Of a stretch of DNA of 64,000 bases, positions 16,796 through 26,723 are shown piece after piece (position 1 is the stretch's first letter; every line of letters starts with the position of its first letter). Made by a program: the position numbers and the translations under genes. Below the pieces are notes generated by a model. That model saw only the letters and a program-made list of their open reading frames with translations. It was not told the origin of the DNA and did no database searches. This DNA comes from Salinirubellus salinus. GTDB taxonomy: Archaea; Halobacteriota; Halobacteria; Halobacteriales; Haloarculaceae. The stretch covers positions 434,001-498,000 of the forward strand of contig NZ_CP104003.1 in assembly GCF_025231485.1 (NCBI RefSeq). Reading direction: 5' to 3'.

Positions 16796-17181
16796 TGAGC
16801 TCGGGCAACAACACCGTCGGCGCCATCCACCGCTACGAGCCGCCCCGCGAGTCCACGGCGGCGCTCATCGCCATCGTCCTCCTGACGGTGGTCGAGGTGG
16901 TGTTCGTCGGCCTGTTCACCTACGGGCTGGTGGCCGGCTGGGGGCTCTCCGAGTTCGGTAACATGTTCCTCGGCGGGCTGCTGGCGGCCATCTTCATCAC
17001 CCTCTCGTTCATCCTCCTGCTCTACCGCAAGGAGTTCCTGCCGGACGTGATGATCGTCAAGAAGCGCCGGCGCAAGTGGGAGGACCTGTACATCCGCGAG
17101 GAGGACGTCGAGGGCGAGCAGTTCGGCGGCGACGCGTGGGAGAACGTGAAACGTGCGGTCTACCCCTACTACAAGAAATAA
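16795..17181 (+). CDS. Small two-helix membrane protein of the bc-complex operon
   Basis: 128 residues. Helices at about 22-46 and 54-76. The C-terminal cytoplasmic part is basic then acidic (VKKRRRKWEDLYIREEDVEGE) and ends VYPYYKK. It overlaps both neighbours (TGATG with halocyanin, TAATG with Rieske), so all three are translated in step. From memory this is the conserved haloarchaeal family DUF7318 (not verified). Probably an accessory subunit or assembly factor. Confidence 0.75.
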   Translation: MSSGNNTVGAIHRYEPPRESTAALIAIVLLTVVEVVFVGLFTYGLVAGWGLSEFGNMFLGGLLAAIFITLSFILLLYRKEFLPDVMIVKKRRRKWEDLYIREEDVEGEQFGGDAWENVKRAVYPYYKK

Positions 17182-18029
17182 TGCCAGCAGACGACGACAA
17201 GTATCCGACCGAATCGGGCCGCCGACGCTTCGTCAAGGGCGTCGTCGGCAGTGCATCGCTCGCCGCCGTCGGTACCGGCGCGGCCGCCTCCGTCGGCGTC
17301 GCCACCTCGGCCTCCGGGGCCGGTGGTGGGCTGACCCAGTTCGTCGGTATCGAGAACACCGACGGCCCGGCCCCGCGCGGGATGCCGCTCATCCCGGTCG
17401 AGGTCGGCTCGGACGGCACCCTCAGCGGCTCCTTCCCGGACACCGTCGAGGACGGCGTCGCCCAGACGGAGATCGGCGGGGTCAACTACTCCTCGGCGTG
17501 GTTCCAGTACTGCGGGGTCCAGACCTACCCCGGTGTCGACCCGAACGCGGACCAAGACAACACGTTCCGGGTCGCGAGCGGTGCCGGGAACACCTACGCC
17601 TGGATGAGCGACCTGAACGCGGGCGACCCGCTCACCGTCGACATGTTCGACGACTACGAGACGTGGGGCAACGGCATCGGCCGGAGCGGTCTCGGCAAGC
17701 CCGCGCTCGGCTCCTGGCGTTCCGTCGACGTCTCCCCGCAGGAGACGATGGTCGTCCAGGTGATGCGCTCGACCAAGATCCAGGAGCTCCGACAGAACCC
17801 ACCGGAGGGAGTCGACGCGGAGTTCCTCCGCGCGGCCACCACCGAGGAGGGGTTCATCGCGTGGCTGAACAAGTGCACCCACTTCTGCTGCGTGCCGGGG
17901 TTCAAGCACCTCGCGGGGTCGGCCGCCTTCGGCGGGGAGAACGCGGTGTACTGTCAGTGCCACCAGTCGGTGTACGACCCGTTCAGCCCGGTCGAGACGT
18001 CGTTCGTGGCGCTGCCGCGCCCGGAGTAA
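17181..18029 (+). CDS. Rieske iron-sulfur protein, Tat-exported
   Basis: 282 residues. Tat motif GRRRFVKG at 13-20 starts a signal-anchor helix. The 2Fe-2S Rieske domain near the C-terminus has box 1 CTHFCCVPG and box 2 CQCHQSVYDP, with all Cys and His ligands plus the disulphide pair. A long insertion of about 150 residues (about 60-210) precedes the cluster, as in haloarchaeal homologues. It transfers electrons from menaquinol bound to cytochrome b to halocyanin. Start chosen at ATG 17181, overlapping the previous stop. It lies 55 bp upstream of cytochrome b. Confidence 0.95.
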   Translation: MPADDDKYPTESGRRRFVKGVVGSASLAAVGTGAAASVGVATSASGAGGGLTQFVGIENTDGPAPRGMPLIPVEVGSDGTLSGSFPDTVEDGVAQTEIGGVNYSSAWFQYCGVQTYPGVDPNADQDNTFRVASGAGNTYAWMSDLNAGDPLTVDMFDDYETWGNGIGRSGLGKPALGSWRSVDVSPQETMVVQVMRSTKIQELRQNPPEGVDAEFLRAATTEEGFIAWLNKCTHFCCVPGFKHLAGSAAFGGENAVYCQCHQSVYDPFSPVETSFVALPRPE

Positions 18030-18084
18030 CTAAGATGCACGAACCCCTACACACAGGCGAGACACGCGGCCCACGAGGCAGACA

Positions 18085-18879
18085 ATGAGTCTGGAACCAA
18101 AGGACGAACACGACCACAAGGGCTGGATGCAGGAGCGGGACCTGACGCCAGTCGAGACGACCTACCTGACGGTCCTGATGTGGCTCGACAAGCGCCTCCG
18201 CATCGTTGACTACCTCGAGATACTCGAGGACCTGTACTACAAGGTCAACATGCAGATGCCGAAGAGCCACACGGAACAGTACAACCTCGACAACAAGTTC
18301 TGGTACTGGTACCCCCTGTACGCGCTGGGGAGTTTCAGTACCATCGCGTACGTCGTGGCGGCCATCTCGGGCGCGTTGCTGGGGTTCTACTACAGCCCGG
18401 CGACGACCGGTGACCCGTCGACGGCCTACAACTCCATCACGTTCATCATGACGGAGCTGCGGTTCGGCTTCTTCCTGCGGAGCCTACACCGCTGGTCCGC
18501 GCAGGTGATGGTCGCGGCCGTGTTCCTGCACATGCTCCGTGTCTACTTCACGGGCGCGTACAAGGAGCCGCGCGAGCTGAACTGGATCATCGGCATCGTC
18601 CTCATCTCGCTGACGATGGTGTTCGGGTACACGGGCTACCTGCTCCCGTGGGACCAGCTGGCCTTCTGGGCCGGCCAGATCGGCGTCGAGATGAGCCTCT
18701 CCATCCCACTCGCAGGGGAGTGGGTCGCACAGCTACTGTTCGGCGGGTTCACCCTGAGCCAGAGCACGTTGCAGCGGATGTACATCCTGCACGTGTTCTT
18801 CCTGCCGTTCATCACGACCGCGCTCATCGCCATCCACATCGGTATCGTGTGGATGCAGGGCATCGCGGAGCCGCACTGA
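18085..18879 (+). CDS. Cytochrome b, N-terminal (cytochrome b6-like) subunit
   Basis: 264 residues with four main helices (about 80-102, 125-155, 170-192, 228-256) carrying the b-haem ligand histidines in LHRWSAQ and FLHMLRVYF (helix B) and ILHVFFL and AIHIGIVW (helix D). The first 75 residues are hydrophilic and longer than in cytochrome b6. It forms the quinol-oxidising core with the separate C-terminal subunit 4 bp downstream. Splitting of cytochrome b into two genes is as in b6f complexes. Confidence 0.93.
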   Translation: MSLEPKDEHDHKGWMQERDLTPVETTYLTVLMWLDKRLRIVDYLEILEDLYYKVNMQMPKSHTEQYNLDNKFWYWYPLYALGSFSTIAYVVAAISGALLGFYYSPATTGDPSTAYNSITFIMTELRFGFFLRSLHRWSAQVMVAAVFLHMLRVYFTGAYKEPRELNWIIGIVLISLTMVFGYTGYLLPWDQLAFWAGQIGVEMSLSIPLAGEWVAQLLFGGFTLSQSTLQRMYILHVFFLPFITTALIAIHIGIVWMQGIAEPH

Positions 18880-18883
18880 TACC

Positions 18884-19681
18884 ATGACAGAGGAAAACAA
18901 CACAACCGAGAACGAGGCTGTCACGGATGGTGGCGAGGACGTCGCCACGGACGGCGGCGGCACCGGCATCGTCGCACCGGACGACGAGACGCCCACGTGG
19001 CGCGAGCGCAAGGAGCGCTCGCAGGGGCTCTCCCGGCTGACCTACGAGTACTTCGAGCGGGCTCGCCGCGAGGACCAGGACCTGCGGATGGAGTCCGACT
19101 ACGTGGAACGCGACGTGCTCGCGTTCCCGGCGTGGCCCCACGAGATGGTCCGTAACCTCGCGCTCACGAGCTTCTTCGTGGGGATGATCATCTTCCTGTC
19201 GGCCGCGCTCCCGCCCCACATCGGGGCGCCCGCGAACCCGTCTCAGACCCCGGCGGTCATCCTGCCGGACTGGTACCTCTACTGGTCGTTCGGCCTGCTG
19301 AAGCTCGGGCCGCTCAACCCCGACCTCGCCCTGCTGGGCGGTGACAAACTGCTGGCCGACCGGACGTACGGTGTGCTGGCGAACCTCGTCGTCGTCGGCT
19401 TCATCGCCATCGTCCCCTTCCTCAACAAGGGGGCGGCCCGTCGACCCGTCGAGCAGCCGTTCTGGGCGGCCGTCGGCGTCTTCGGCGTCGTCTTCGCGTT
19501 CACCGTCAGCGCGCTCTCGGTCAAGAACCTGCTGCCCATGGACGCGCACCTGCTGTTCGACCTGACGTTCCTCCTGCCGTTCGTGGCGGGGTTCATCGGC
19601 TACGCCGTGCTGAAGTCGATGCGCGAGGGGTACATGTTCGAGCTGAACCGGCGGTACTACCGCCTGCGGCCGCCGAAGTAA
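18884..19681 (+). CDS. Cytochrome b, C-terminal (subunit IV-like) subunit
   Basis: 265 residues. The N-terminal about 75 residues are acidic and Gly/Thr-rich, then charged. Helices lie at about 92-112, 165-185, 195-213 and 222-245. The quinol-oxidation loop reads LPDWYLYW, the counterpart of the PEWY motif with Asp for Glu. It completes cytochrome b with the preceding gene. The Asp variant is common in relatives with low-potential menaquinone. Last of the tightly packed core operon. Confidence 0.92.
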   Translation: MTEENNTTENEAVTDGGEDVATDGGGTGIVAPDDETPTWRERKERSQGLSRLTYEYFERARREDQDLRMESDYVERDVLAFPAWPHEMVRNLALTSFFVGMIIFLSAALPPHIGAPANPSQTPAVILPDWYLYWSFGLLKLGPLNPDLALLGGDKLLADRTYGVLANLVVVGFIAIVPFLNKGAARRPVEQPFWAAVGVFGVVFAFTVSALSVKNLLPMDAHLLFDLTFLLPFVAGFIGYAVLKSMREGYMFELNRRYYRLRPPK

Positions 19682-19808
19682 CGCGGCCCGACCCGACCCG
19701 CGGAACTCCCGTCTTCTCACCCGTCTTCGACGCTCGCCAGGCGCCGCCTCGTCCCACGGAGCACCGCAAGCGGCGGAGTCAAGTCGGCCGCGGCCGTACG
19801 GTACAATA

Positions 19809-20135
19809 ATGAGCGACGGCGACGCAGCCACCGCCACGGATGCGGAGGCCGAGACGACCGACCGGGAGGGTCCCGGTGGCCGGGACGTCGAGGTACCGCT
19901 CGAGATATACAAGATCGTGACGGTGTTCTCGACGCTGTTCGCCGTCGGGATGGTCGTCCTCGGGTTCGTCCTGCTCGACTGGGGGACACAGCGCGCGACC
20001 GCCGACCTCTCCGACGTGAACGTCCTCATCACCGTCTCGGGGCTCCTCGCCATCGCGCTCGGGGCGGGCACGTACGCCTTCTCCACCCGATTCCGGGCCA
20101 CGGAGATGGGAAGGTCTAAGGACGACGCTGACTGA
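19809..20135 (+). CDS. Small two-helix membrane protein of the bc-complex cluster
   Basis: 108 residues. A disordered Asp/Ala/Thr N-terminus, helices at about 41-61 (VTVFSTLFAVGMVVLGFVLLDW) and 74-92, and a short charged tail. A TATA-like ACAATAATG patch precedes the start, so it may have its own promoter. From memory it matches haloarchaeal DUF7315 (not verified). Probable accessory component of the electron-transfer complex, by context only. It is followed 10 bp later by a similar small gene. Confidence 0.65.
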   Translation: MSDGDAATATDAEAETTDREGPGGRDVEVPLEIYKIVTVFSTLFAVGMVVLGFVLLDWGTQRATADLSDVNVLITVSGLLAIALGAGTYAFSTRFRATEMGRSKDDAD

Positions 20136-20145
20136 CTGACGAGCA

Positions 20146-20415
20146 ATGGCAGACGAGTTCATGAAGGGGTTCGCGATCCTCGTCACGGCCGGCCTGGGCT
20201 GGATGACCCTCGCGGGGTGGTACCGCACGCCGGGGTTCGAGGACACGCAGCTCATCGCGCCGCCGGAGATCGCCGACCCGACCATCTACGACCAGCTGGC
20301 GCTCGTGGCGATGGACGGGCTGTTCTGGTTCGCCATCTTCGGCTTCCTCACGTTCGTCGTCGTCATCCCCGGCCTCCGTGAGGTCCGGAAGGCGATGAGC
20401 GAGAGCGAGGCCTGA
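20146..20415 (+). CDS. Small two-helix membrane protein of the bc-complex cluster
   Basis: 89 residues. First helix at about 6-23 (GFAILVTAGLGWMTLAGWY), an extracellular segment TPGFEDTQLIAPPEIADPTIYDQ, and a second helix at about 58-79. From memory it matches haloarchaeal DUF7314 (not verified). Co-transcribed with the preceding gene, given the 10-bp gap. Function unknown. Confidence 0.65.
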   Translation: MADEFMKGFAILVTAGLGWMTLAGWYRTPGFEDTQLIAPPEIADPTIYDQLALVAMDGLFWFAIFGFLTFVVVIPGLREVRKAMSESEA

Positions 20416-20492
20416 CCGGCCGAATCGACCGGAGCAGCGAACCGAGCGAACTGGATCGAATCGAAGCGTGACCGAGCCGACGCGCGTGTCGG

Positions 20493-21644
20493 TCAGTTCT
20501 GCTGACTGTAGATGAGGTTCCGCTGGACCTCGTTGGCCCCCTCGTAGATGACGGGGACGCGACAGTCGCGGTAGACGCGAGCGATGCGGTTGTCGGTGAG
20601 GATGGAGCGTCCGCCGTGGAGCTGCATCCCGTTCTCGGCACACATCGTGGCCGCCTCGGTGCCTTTGACCTTCGCCATCGACGCCCAGAGGCCGGCTTCG
20701 TCACGCTCTGCGACGTGGTCGGCGGCGCGCCAGACCAGCCCTCGTGCGGACTCGAACTCCAGTCGCATGTCGGCGAGGCGGTGCTGGACCGACTGGAAGT
20801 CAGCGATGCCGCGGCCGAACGCCTCCCGGTCGTGGACGAACTCCCACGCCTCCTCCAGGGCGGCCGCCGCGAGGCCGATGCCGTGACCACCGACGACGAC
20901 GCGGCCGAAGTTGAAGAAGTCCGCGAGCATGTAGAAGCCCGCGCCCTCCGGCCCGATGCGGTTCTCGGCCGGAACGCGCGCTCCGTCGAGGTGGATGTGT
21001 GCCTGCTTCGAGGCACGCATCGCCATCTTCTCGGGGATGTGCTCGGCGTCGTACCCGTCCGTGTCGGTGGGGACGGCGAACAGCGAGTAGTTGCCGTAAC
21101 GGTCGTCTGGGTCGTCGCCCGTCTTCGCGTACAGCGTGACCCAGTCGGCCTCAACGCCGTTGCCGACCCAGTACTTCTCGCCGTCGAGGACGTACTCGTC
21201 GCCCGCCCGCTCGGCCGTGGTGGTCATCCCCGCGAGGTCAGAGCCGGTGTCGGGTTCGGAGACGGCGAGGCCGGTGATCTGCTCGTTCTCGGCGACGGGC
21301 CGGAGGAACCGTTCTTTCTGCTCCTCCGAGCCGTGCTCCTCCAGCATCTCCGCGCCGAAGGAGGCGAGCATGATGGTGAGACCAATGCCGGCGTCAGCCC
21401 GGTAGAGCTCCTCCGCCATCGCGAGGAGTTCGTGGAGGTCGTAGCCCGACCCCCCGTACTCCTCGGAGATGTCCTGGGCGACGATGCCCGCGTCCATCCC
21501 CGCCTCGAGAACGTCCCACGGGTACTCGCCAGTGCGGTAGTACTCGGCAGCGACCGGCCGGATGTGCTCGTCGGCGAACTCGCGAGTCCGTCGCTTGACA
21601 TCGCGTGCGTGCTCGGGGACCAGCGACTCCTCTAGCAGTTCCAT
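20493..21644 (-). CDS. Acyl-CoA dehydrogenase
   Basis: 383 residues. FAD enzyme of fatty acyl-CoA oxidation. Signature LAVSEPDTGSDLAG in the substrate/FAD region, GRVVVGGHGIGLAAAALEEA in the C-terminal helical bundle, and YEGANEVQRNLIY carrying the catalytic glutamate loop. Full length. Downstream of and co-directional with the acyl-CoA ligase at 21.75-23.4 kb (about 105 bp between them), so the pair probably activates and oxidises a fatty or aromatic acid. Differs clearly in sequence from the paralogue at 6.9 kb. Confidence 0.93.
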   Translation of the reverse strand: MELLEESLVPEHARDVKRRTREFADEHIRPVAAEYYRTGEYPWDVLEAGMDAGIVAQDISEEYGGSGYDLHELLAMAEELYRADAGIGLTIMLASFGAEMLEEHGSEEQKERFLRPVAENEQITGLAVSEPDTGSDLAGMTTTAERAGDEYVLDGEKYWVGNGVEADWVTLYAKTGDDPDDRYGNYSLFAVPTDTDGYDAEHIPEKMAMRASKQAHIHLDGARVPAENRIGPEGAGFYMLADFFNFGRVVVGGHGIGLAAAALEEAWEFVHDREAFGRGIADFQSVQHRLADMRLEFESARGLVWRAADHVAERDEAGLWASMAKVKGTEAATMCAENGMQLHGGRSILTDNRIARVYRDCRVPVIYEGANEVQRNLIYSQQN

Positions 21645-21749
21645 ACCTCTCTACGTAGGGCTTCCAGCGTCAAAAGGGGGCGGAATCAGGGGGCGGCTGC
21701 CGGTTCACAGGGGTCGGATAGGACCCCTACAGACCGTTCGGGTGTCGTC

Positions 21750-23402
<1,653 letters not shown>

Positions 23403-23492
23403 AGCGTTCGTAGCGTTCGCTTTCGCCTCCCTTGGTTCTTCCTACAGAGGTCAGTACGGCGCCAGCAGCTGTCGGGTCAGTCGAGACCGGTG

Positions 23493-24158
23493 CTACCGGG
23501 TGCGCCGGCTCACCGCGACCCCCTCGCCCACCGGGAGGAGAACCGTCTCGAACGCCGGGTCCGCACGAACCGTCCGGAGGTACTCGGCGATGCCTCTCGT
23601 CGCCTCCGTCGTCTCACGCGCCTCGCCACGGAGGAGCGGCTCGAGCGCCTCGAACTCGATGGAACCGGCAGTGACGGCGTTGTCGGCGAACACGAGCCCG
23701 CCGGGGCTGACCTTCTCGCGAACCGCCGCGAACGCCTCCGTGTAGCGATGTTTCTCGTTGTCCACCAGCACGCAGTCGAACGGGCCGTCGTAGCGCTCGA
23801 CGGTCTCGATGGCGTCCCCGAGTTCGAAGGCGGCGCGGTCGGCGTAGCCGGCGCTGGCGAGGAACTCGCGGGCCTCGTCCAGTTCCTCCTCGTCGACTTC
23901 GGTGAGGACGACGAGGCCGTCCGCGGGGAGCGCACCGGCGAACCAGACGGCGGAGTAGCCGAATCCCGACCCGAACTCGAAGACGCGTTCTGCGTCGACG
24001 GTCCCGGCGAGGAAGCGGAGCCAGCCCCCGACGGCGGGCCCGACCGTCGGGAACCCCTCACGCTCGGCCTTCGCGTCCATCTCGGCCAGCACGGGTCCGG
24101 GGTCGGGACCGACGAGGCTGGCGAACGATTCGACGGCGTCGGGGATGGGGTCGGCCAT
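23493..24158 (-). CDS. SAM-dependent O-methyltransferase (caffeoyl-CoA/catechol OMT-like)
   Basis: 221 residues, class I Rossmann methyltransferase. SAM-binding motif I VFEFGSGFGYSAVWFA, an acidic post-I strand VLTEVDEEELDEA, and the metal-binding aspartate region DCVLVDNEKHRYTEAF typical of Mg-dependent family 3 OMTs (DxxxKxxY replaced by DNEKHRY). A second metal ligand appears in VFADNAVTAGS. Substrate unknown. Single gene, convergent to nothing close. A 278-bp gap upstream holds no recognisable gene. Confidence 0.85.
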   Translation of the reverse strand: MADPIPDAVESFASLVGPDPGPVLAEMDAKAEREGFPTVGPAVGGWLRFLAGTVDAERVFEFGSGFGYSAVWFAGALPADGLVVLTEVDEEELDEAREFLASAGYADRAAFELGDAIETVERYDGPFDCVLVDNEKHRYTEAFAAVREKVSPGGLVFADNAVTAGSIEFEALEPLLRGEARETTEATRGIAEYLRTVRADPAFETVLLPVGEGVAVSRRTR

Positions 24159-24436
24159 ACGGGCGTCACGCGGCGCTGGGGCTTAGAAGTGGGCGGACAG
24201 GCAGCCCGCGCGGAACCGGGCGTCGAGCGGTTCCGTCGTGTACCGCTCGGGGGCTCTGCGCCCGCGAGTCGCTCCACGGGACAGTGGCTGCACGACCGCG
24301 AACGCCCCGTGGCCTCGGTCAGGTCACGGGGGGCTGGTCCCCCCTTCACGTATGAACCTCCGGCCACCGGTCGTCCACCTCCAGCCGGCGGTGTCCCGGC
24401 CCCCACGGCTAAGCCGTCCGCGGCCGAACACCGCAC

Positions 24437-25102
24437 ATGGCACTCCCGGACGCGGTCCACGCCCTGCCGGTCACGGTTCCGCGTGGCGACACCGAGCAGA
24501 CGTTCACGCTCGCGGCCGTCGAGACGGCCGACGGACTGCTGCTGTTCGACGTGGGCTTACCCGGCACCCTCGACCTGCTCGAGTCGGCGCTCGCCGACGC
24601 CGGCTTCGCCCTCGCGGACGTCGAGACCATCCTCCTGACCCACCAGGACGGCGACCACTGCGGGGCCCTCGCCGAGTTGCGCGACCGGACGGACGTGTTC
24701 GTCGTGGCGCACGAGCCGACCGCCCGCATCGTCGACGGGCGCGAAGACCCCCGCTCCGGGCCGGACCGCTACCCGCCCGCTCGGGTCGACCTCGCGTTCG
24801 AGGGGTCCGTCACCCTCGCCACCGAGGCGGGGCCCGCTCGCGTACTCCCGACGCCCGGCCACACGCCCGACCACGTCTCCGTGTTCTTCCCGGACTCGGG
24901 GTTCCTGCTGGCGGGCGACGCGCTCACCGCGGACGAGCGCGGACTCCAGCCACCGAACGAGGGGTTCACGGAGGACCTGGACCGGGCGCTGGAGTCGGTG
25001 TCGACCCTCGCGGCGCTGGGTGTCGAATCGACGCTCTGCTTCCACGGCGGCTACGTCGAGGCGGGGAGCGACCGTCTCGACGACATCGCGACGCGGCCGT
25101 GA
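24437..25102 (+). CDS. MBL-fold metallo-hydrolase
   Basis: 221 residues. Di-metal beta-lactamase-fold hydrolase. Metal ligands are THQDGDHCG (HxDxDH, where the first-His position has the usual HxHxDH changed to HxD), PTPGHTPDH, AGDAL and the C-terminal FHGGY. Predicted glyoxalase II-like or thioester/phosphodiester hydrolase. Substrate not predictable. ATG 24437 begins directly before the first beta strand. Confidence 0.85.
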   Translation: MALPDAVHALPVTVPRGDTEQTFTLAAVETADGLLLFDVGLPGTLDLLESALADAGFALADVETILLTHQDGDHCGALAELRDRTDVFVVAHEPTARIVDGREDPRSGPDRYPPARVDLAFEGSVTLATEAGPARVLPTPGHTPDHVSVFFPDSGFLLAGDALTADERGLQPPNEGFTEDLDRALESVSTLAALGVESTLCFHGGYVEAGSDRLDDIATRP

Positions 25103-25135
25103 GTGGCGTCGGGCTCGCCCCTCGCGCACCCGGCC

Positions 25136-25291
25136 TCAGCCGAGCCGACGAGCGAACAGCCACACCAGGCCGAGTACGAGGACGAGCGCCCCCAGTACGG
25201 AGGTCACTGGCTCGGGGACGACGAACAGGACGATACCGATGCCGACGATCAGTGCGGGACTGACCCCGCCGATTGAGTCCGTGAGGGACAC
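25136..25291 (-). CDS. 51-residue membrane peptide, tandem copy 1
   Basis: Start taken as GTG 25291 (VSLTDSIGGVSPALI...), aligned with its neighbour. One or two hydrophobic helices span about residues 12-46 with a central PEP turn (VVPEPVTS) and a basic end ARRLG. It shares the pattern V-S-P-x-L, then VVxPEPxTS, then LxLGLxWL with the next gene upstream and has exactly the same length. Function unknown. The short length makes the start uncertain. Confidence 0.55.
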   Translation of the reverse strand: MSLTDSIGGVSPALIVGIGIVLFVVPEPVTSVLGALVLVLGLVWLFARRLG

Positions 25292-25365
25292 GGTCACCCA
25301 CAGCGCCGGCAGGGTGAAGGGCTCGCTGCCGGCGCGTGCAAGCCAGCAGTCGGGGGAGGTGCTGC

Positions 25366-25521
25366 TCAGCGGTTCCACTCGTAGGCGAGCCACGCGAGCC
25401 CGAGCAACAGGAGACCAGCCCCGAACGCCGAGGTCGCGGGCTCCGGGAACACCACGAGCGCGATACCGACCAGTATCATCAGTCCGGGACTCACCTCGTC
25501 GAAGTACTTCGTGAGGTCCAT
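25366..25521 (-). CDS. 51-residue membrane peptide, tandem copy 2
   Basis: ATG 25521 to TGA at 25366 gives MDLTKYFDEVSPGLM... ending AYEWNR. Hydrophobic at about 13-46 with the PEP turn (VVFPEPATS). It is a paralogue of the 51-residue protein downstream on the same strand, 74 bp away. Probably two short helices in the membrane. No known function. It follows the thioredoxin-fold gene by 47 bp. Confidence 0.65.
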   Translation of the reverse strand: MDLTKYFDEVSPGLMILVGIALVVFPEPATSAFGAGLLLLGLAWLAYEWNR

Positions 25522-25568
25522 ACCGCCCGGCGAACGCCGGCGGACAAAACGCTACCGGGGGTGGAGAC

Positions 25569-26150
25569 TCAGTCCCGCCACTTGATCGAACAGCCGCGCG
25601 AGGGGCGGAACTCCTCGTCCACCTTGCCCCCCGCGAGGACGGTGTCGATGACCTCGCGCATCTCGAAGCCCGGTTCACCCGAGGGCTCGGCGTCGGGGTT
25701 CAGCGCGTCGTCGAGTCGGCCGTGGTACTTCAGGTGCCACTCGGTACCCTCGGCGCCCGCGTGGTTCACGAACAGGAACGGGTCGGGCGTACACTCCGCG
25801 CCGTACGCGCGGGCCACGTCCTGACGCTCGTCGCGGAGGTAGGCGTCGTACTGGATGCGCCCCGACTCGACGTACTCCCGCATCTTCTCGAAGGAGTCGT
25901 CGGGGTACTGTTCGGCGTCGTTGGGGTTGACGCCGACGACGGCCACCTCGTCGTAGTCGGCGGCGATGGCGTTCAGTGCGGGTTCCTTTGCCTCCGCGTA
26001 CGGGCAGTGGTTGCAGGTGAACACGAGCAGGAGCGCGTCGTGGTCGGCGAAGCGCTCGAGTGTGTACGTCTCGCCGTCGGTGCCGGGCAGGGAGAAGGCC
26101 GGTGCCTCGTCGCCGCGTTCGAGTGTCTGCGTGGATTCGGCTGCGACCAT
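25569..26150 (-). CDS. Thioredoxin-fold protein, AhpC/TSA-redoxin family
   Basis: 193 residues. FSLPGTDGETYTLERFADHDALLLVFTCNHCPYAEAKEP is the AhpC/TSA-thioredoxin start, with the active-site variant CNHCPY (CxxC). The cis-proline strand reads TPDPFLFVNHAG. The C-terminus RPSRGCSIKWRD is typical of this haloarchaeal/bacterial redoxin subfamily, where the final Cys-Ser-Ile-Lys-Trp is conserved. Predicted thiol-disulphide oxidoreductase or peroxidase-like protein, cytoplasmic (no signal peptide). Confidence 0.88.
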   Translation of the reverse strand: MVAAESTQTLERGDEAPAFSLPGTDGETYTLERFADHDALLLVFTCNHCPYAEAKEPALNAIAADYDEVAVVGVNPNDAEQYPDDSFEKMREYVESGRIQYDAYLRDERQDVARAYGAECTPDPFLFVNHAGAEGTEWHLKYHGRLDDALNPDAEPSGEPGFEMREVIDTVLAGGKVDEEFRPSRGCSIKWRD

Positions 26151-26189
26151 ACCGGACGTTGGGCCGGCGGCCGAAAGTCTCTGTCGGCG

Positions 26190-26612
26190 TCACTCCACGG
26201 TGACGAGGTAGACGGCGACGACGGCGAGCAGGATGCCGGCGGCCTTGCGGCCGGTGAACGACTCGCCGAGGAACGCCACCCCGACGAGCGAGGAGGTGAC
26301 GAGGAACATCCCGAAGACGGGGACGACGACGCTCACCGGGCCGAGCGCGAGCGCCCGGTAGTACGCGAGGATGCCGACCGCGAGGCAGACGCCCGCGGCG
26401 AGCATGTACTTCGCGTCTGGGTGGGTCACCGCCTCGGTGAGCGACCGGTCGGTGGCGAGGACCACGCCGAGGGCGGCGAGGACGAGCATCCCGTTGGTGA
26501 CGAGCGCCACCACGTCGCTGGAGAGGTCGCGCGTGGCGAGTTTCGTCAGCGGTGCGACGAGCGTGTACGAGACGAGCGCGAGGACGGCGTAGGCGAGATA
26601 GCCGAGGTTCAC
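26190..26612 (-). CDS. EamA-family (DMT superfamily) transporter, single-domain
   Basis: 140 residues, start GTG 26612. Five hydrophobic helices form one EamA unit, half the usual ten-helix transporter. The end reads ESFTGRKAAGILLAVVAVYLVTVE, with the conserved GE-F-T-K/R-x-G pattern of EamA helix 10. Single-domain EamA proteins work as dimers. Substrate unknown (metabolite export is common). Open sequence upstream of the GTG has no conserved content and lies antisense to the LEA14-like gene. Confidence 0.8.
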   Translation of the reverse strand: MNLGYLAYAVLALVSYTLVAPLTKLATRDLSSDVVALVTNGMLVLAALGVVLATDRSLTEAVTHPDAKYMLAAGVCLAVGILAYYRALALGPVSVVVPVFGMFLVTSSLVGVAFLGESFTGRKAAGILLAVVAVYLVTVE

Positions 26613-26723
26613 GAGCGACGAGAGTGGCGGAGACCGCTTGAAAACCCCGATATCGACGGCGTTCTCCGGTCGAGACGGCCACCACGTTTTACCCGCCGTA
26701 GTGGGTAGGGGTGCCCGATACAC

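Noticed and set aside
25292-25678. Longer form of the 51-residue protein reaching to 25678
   Set aside because: The extension is antisense to the thioredoxin-fold gene and the tandem paralogue, and its translation is Arg/Ser-rich. The paralogue alignment fixes the start near 25291.
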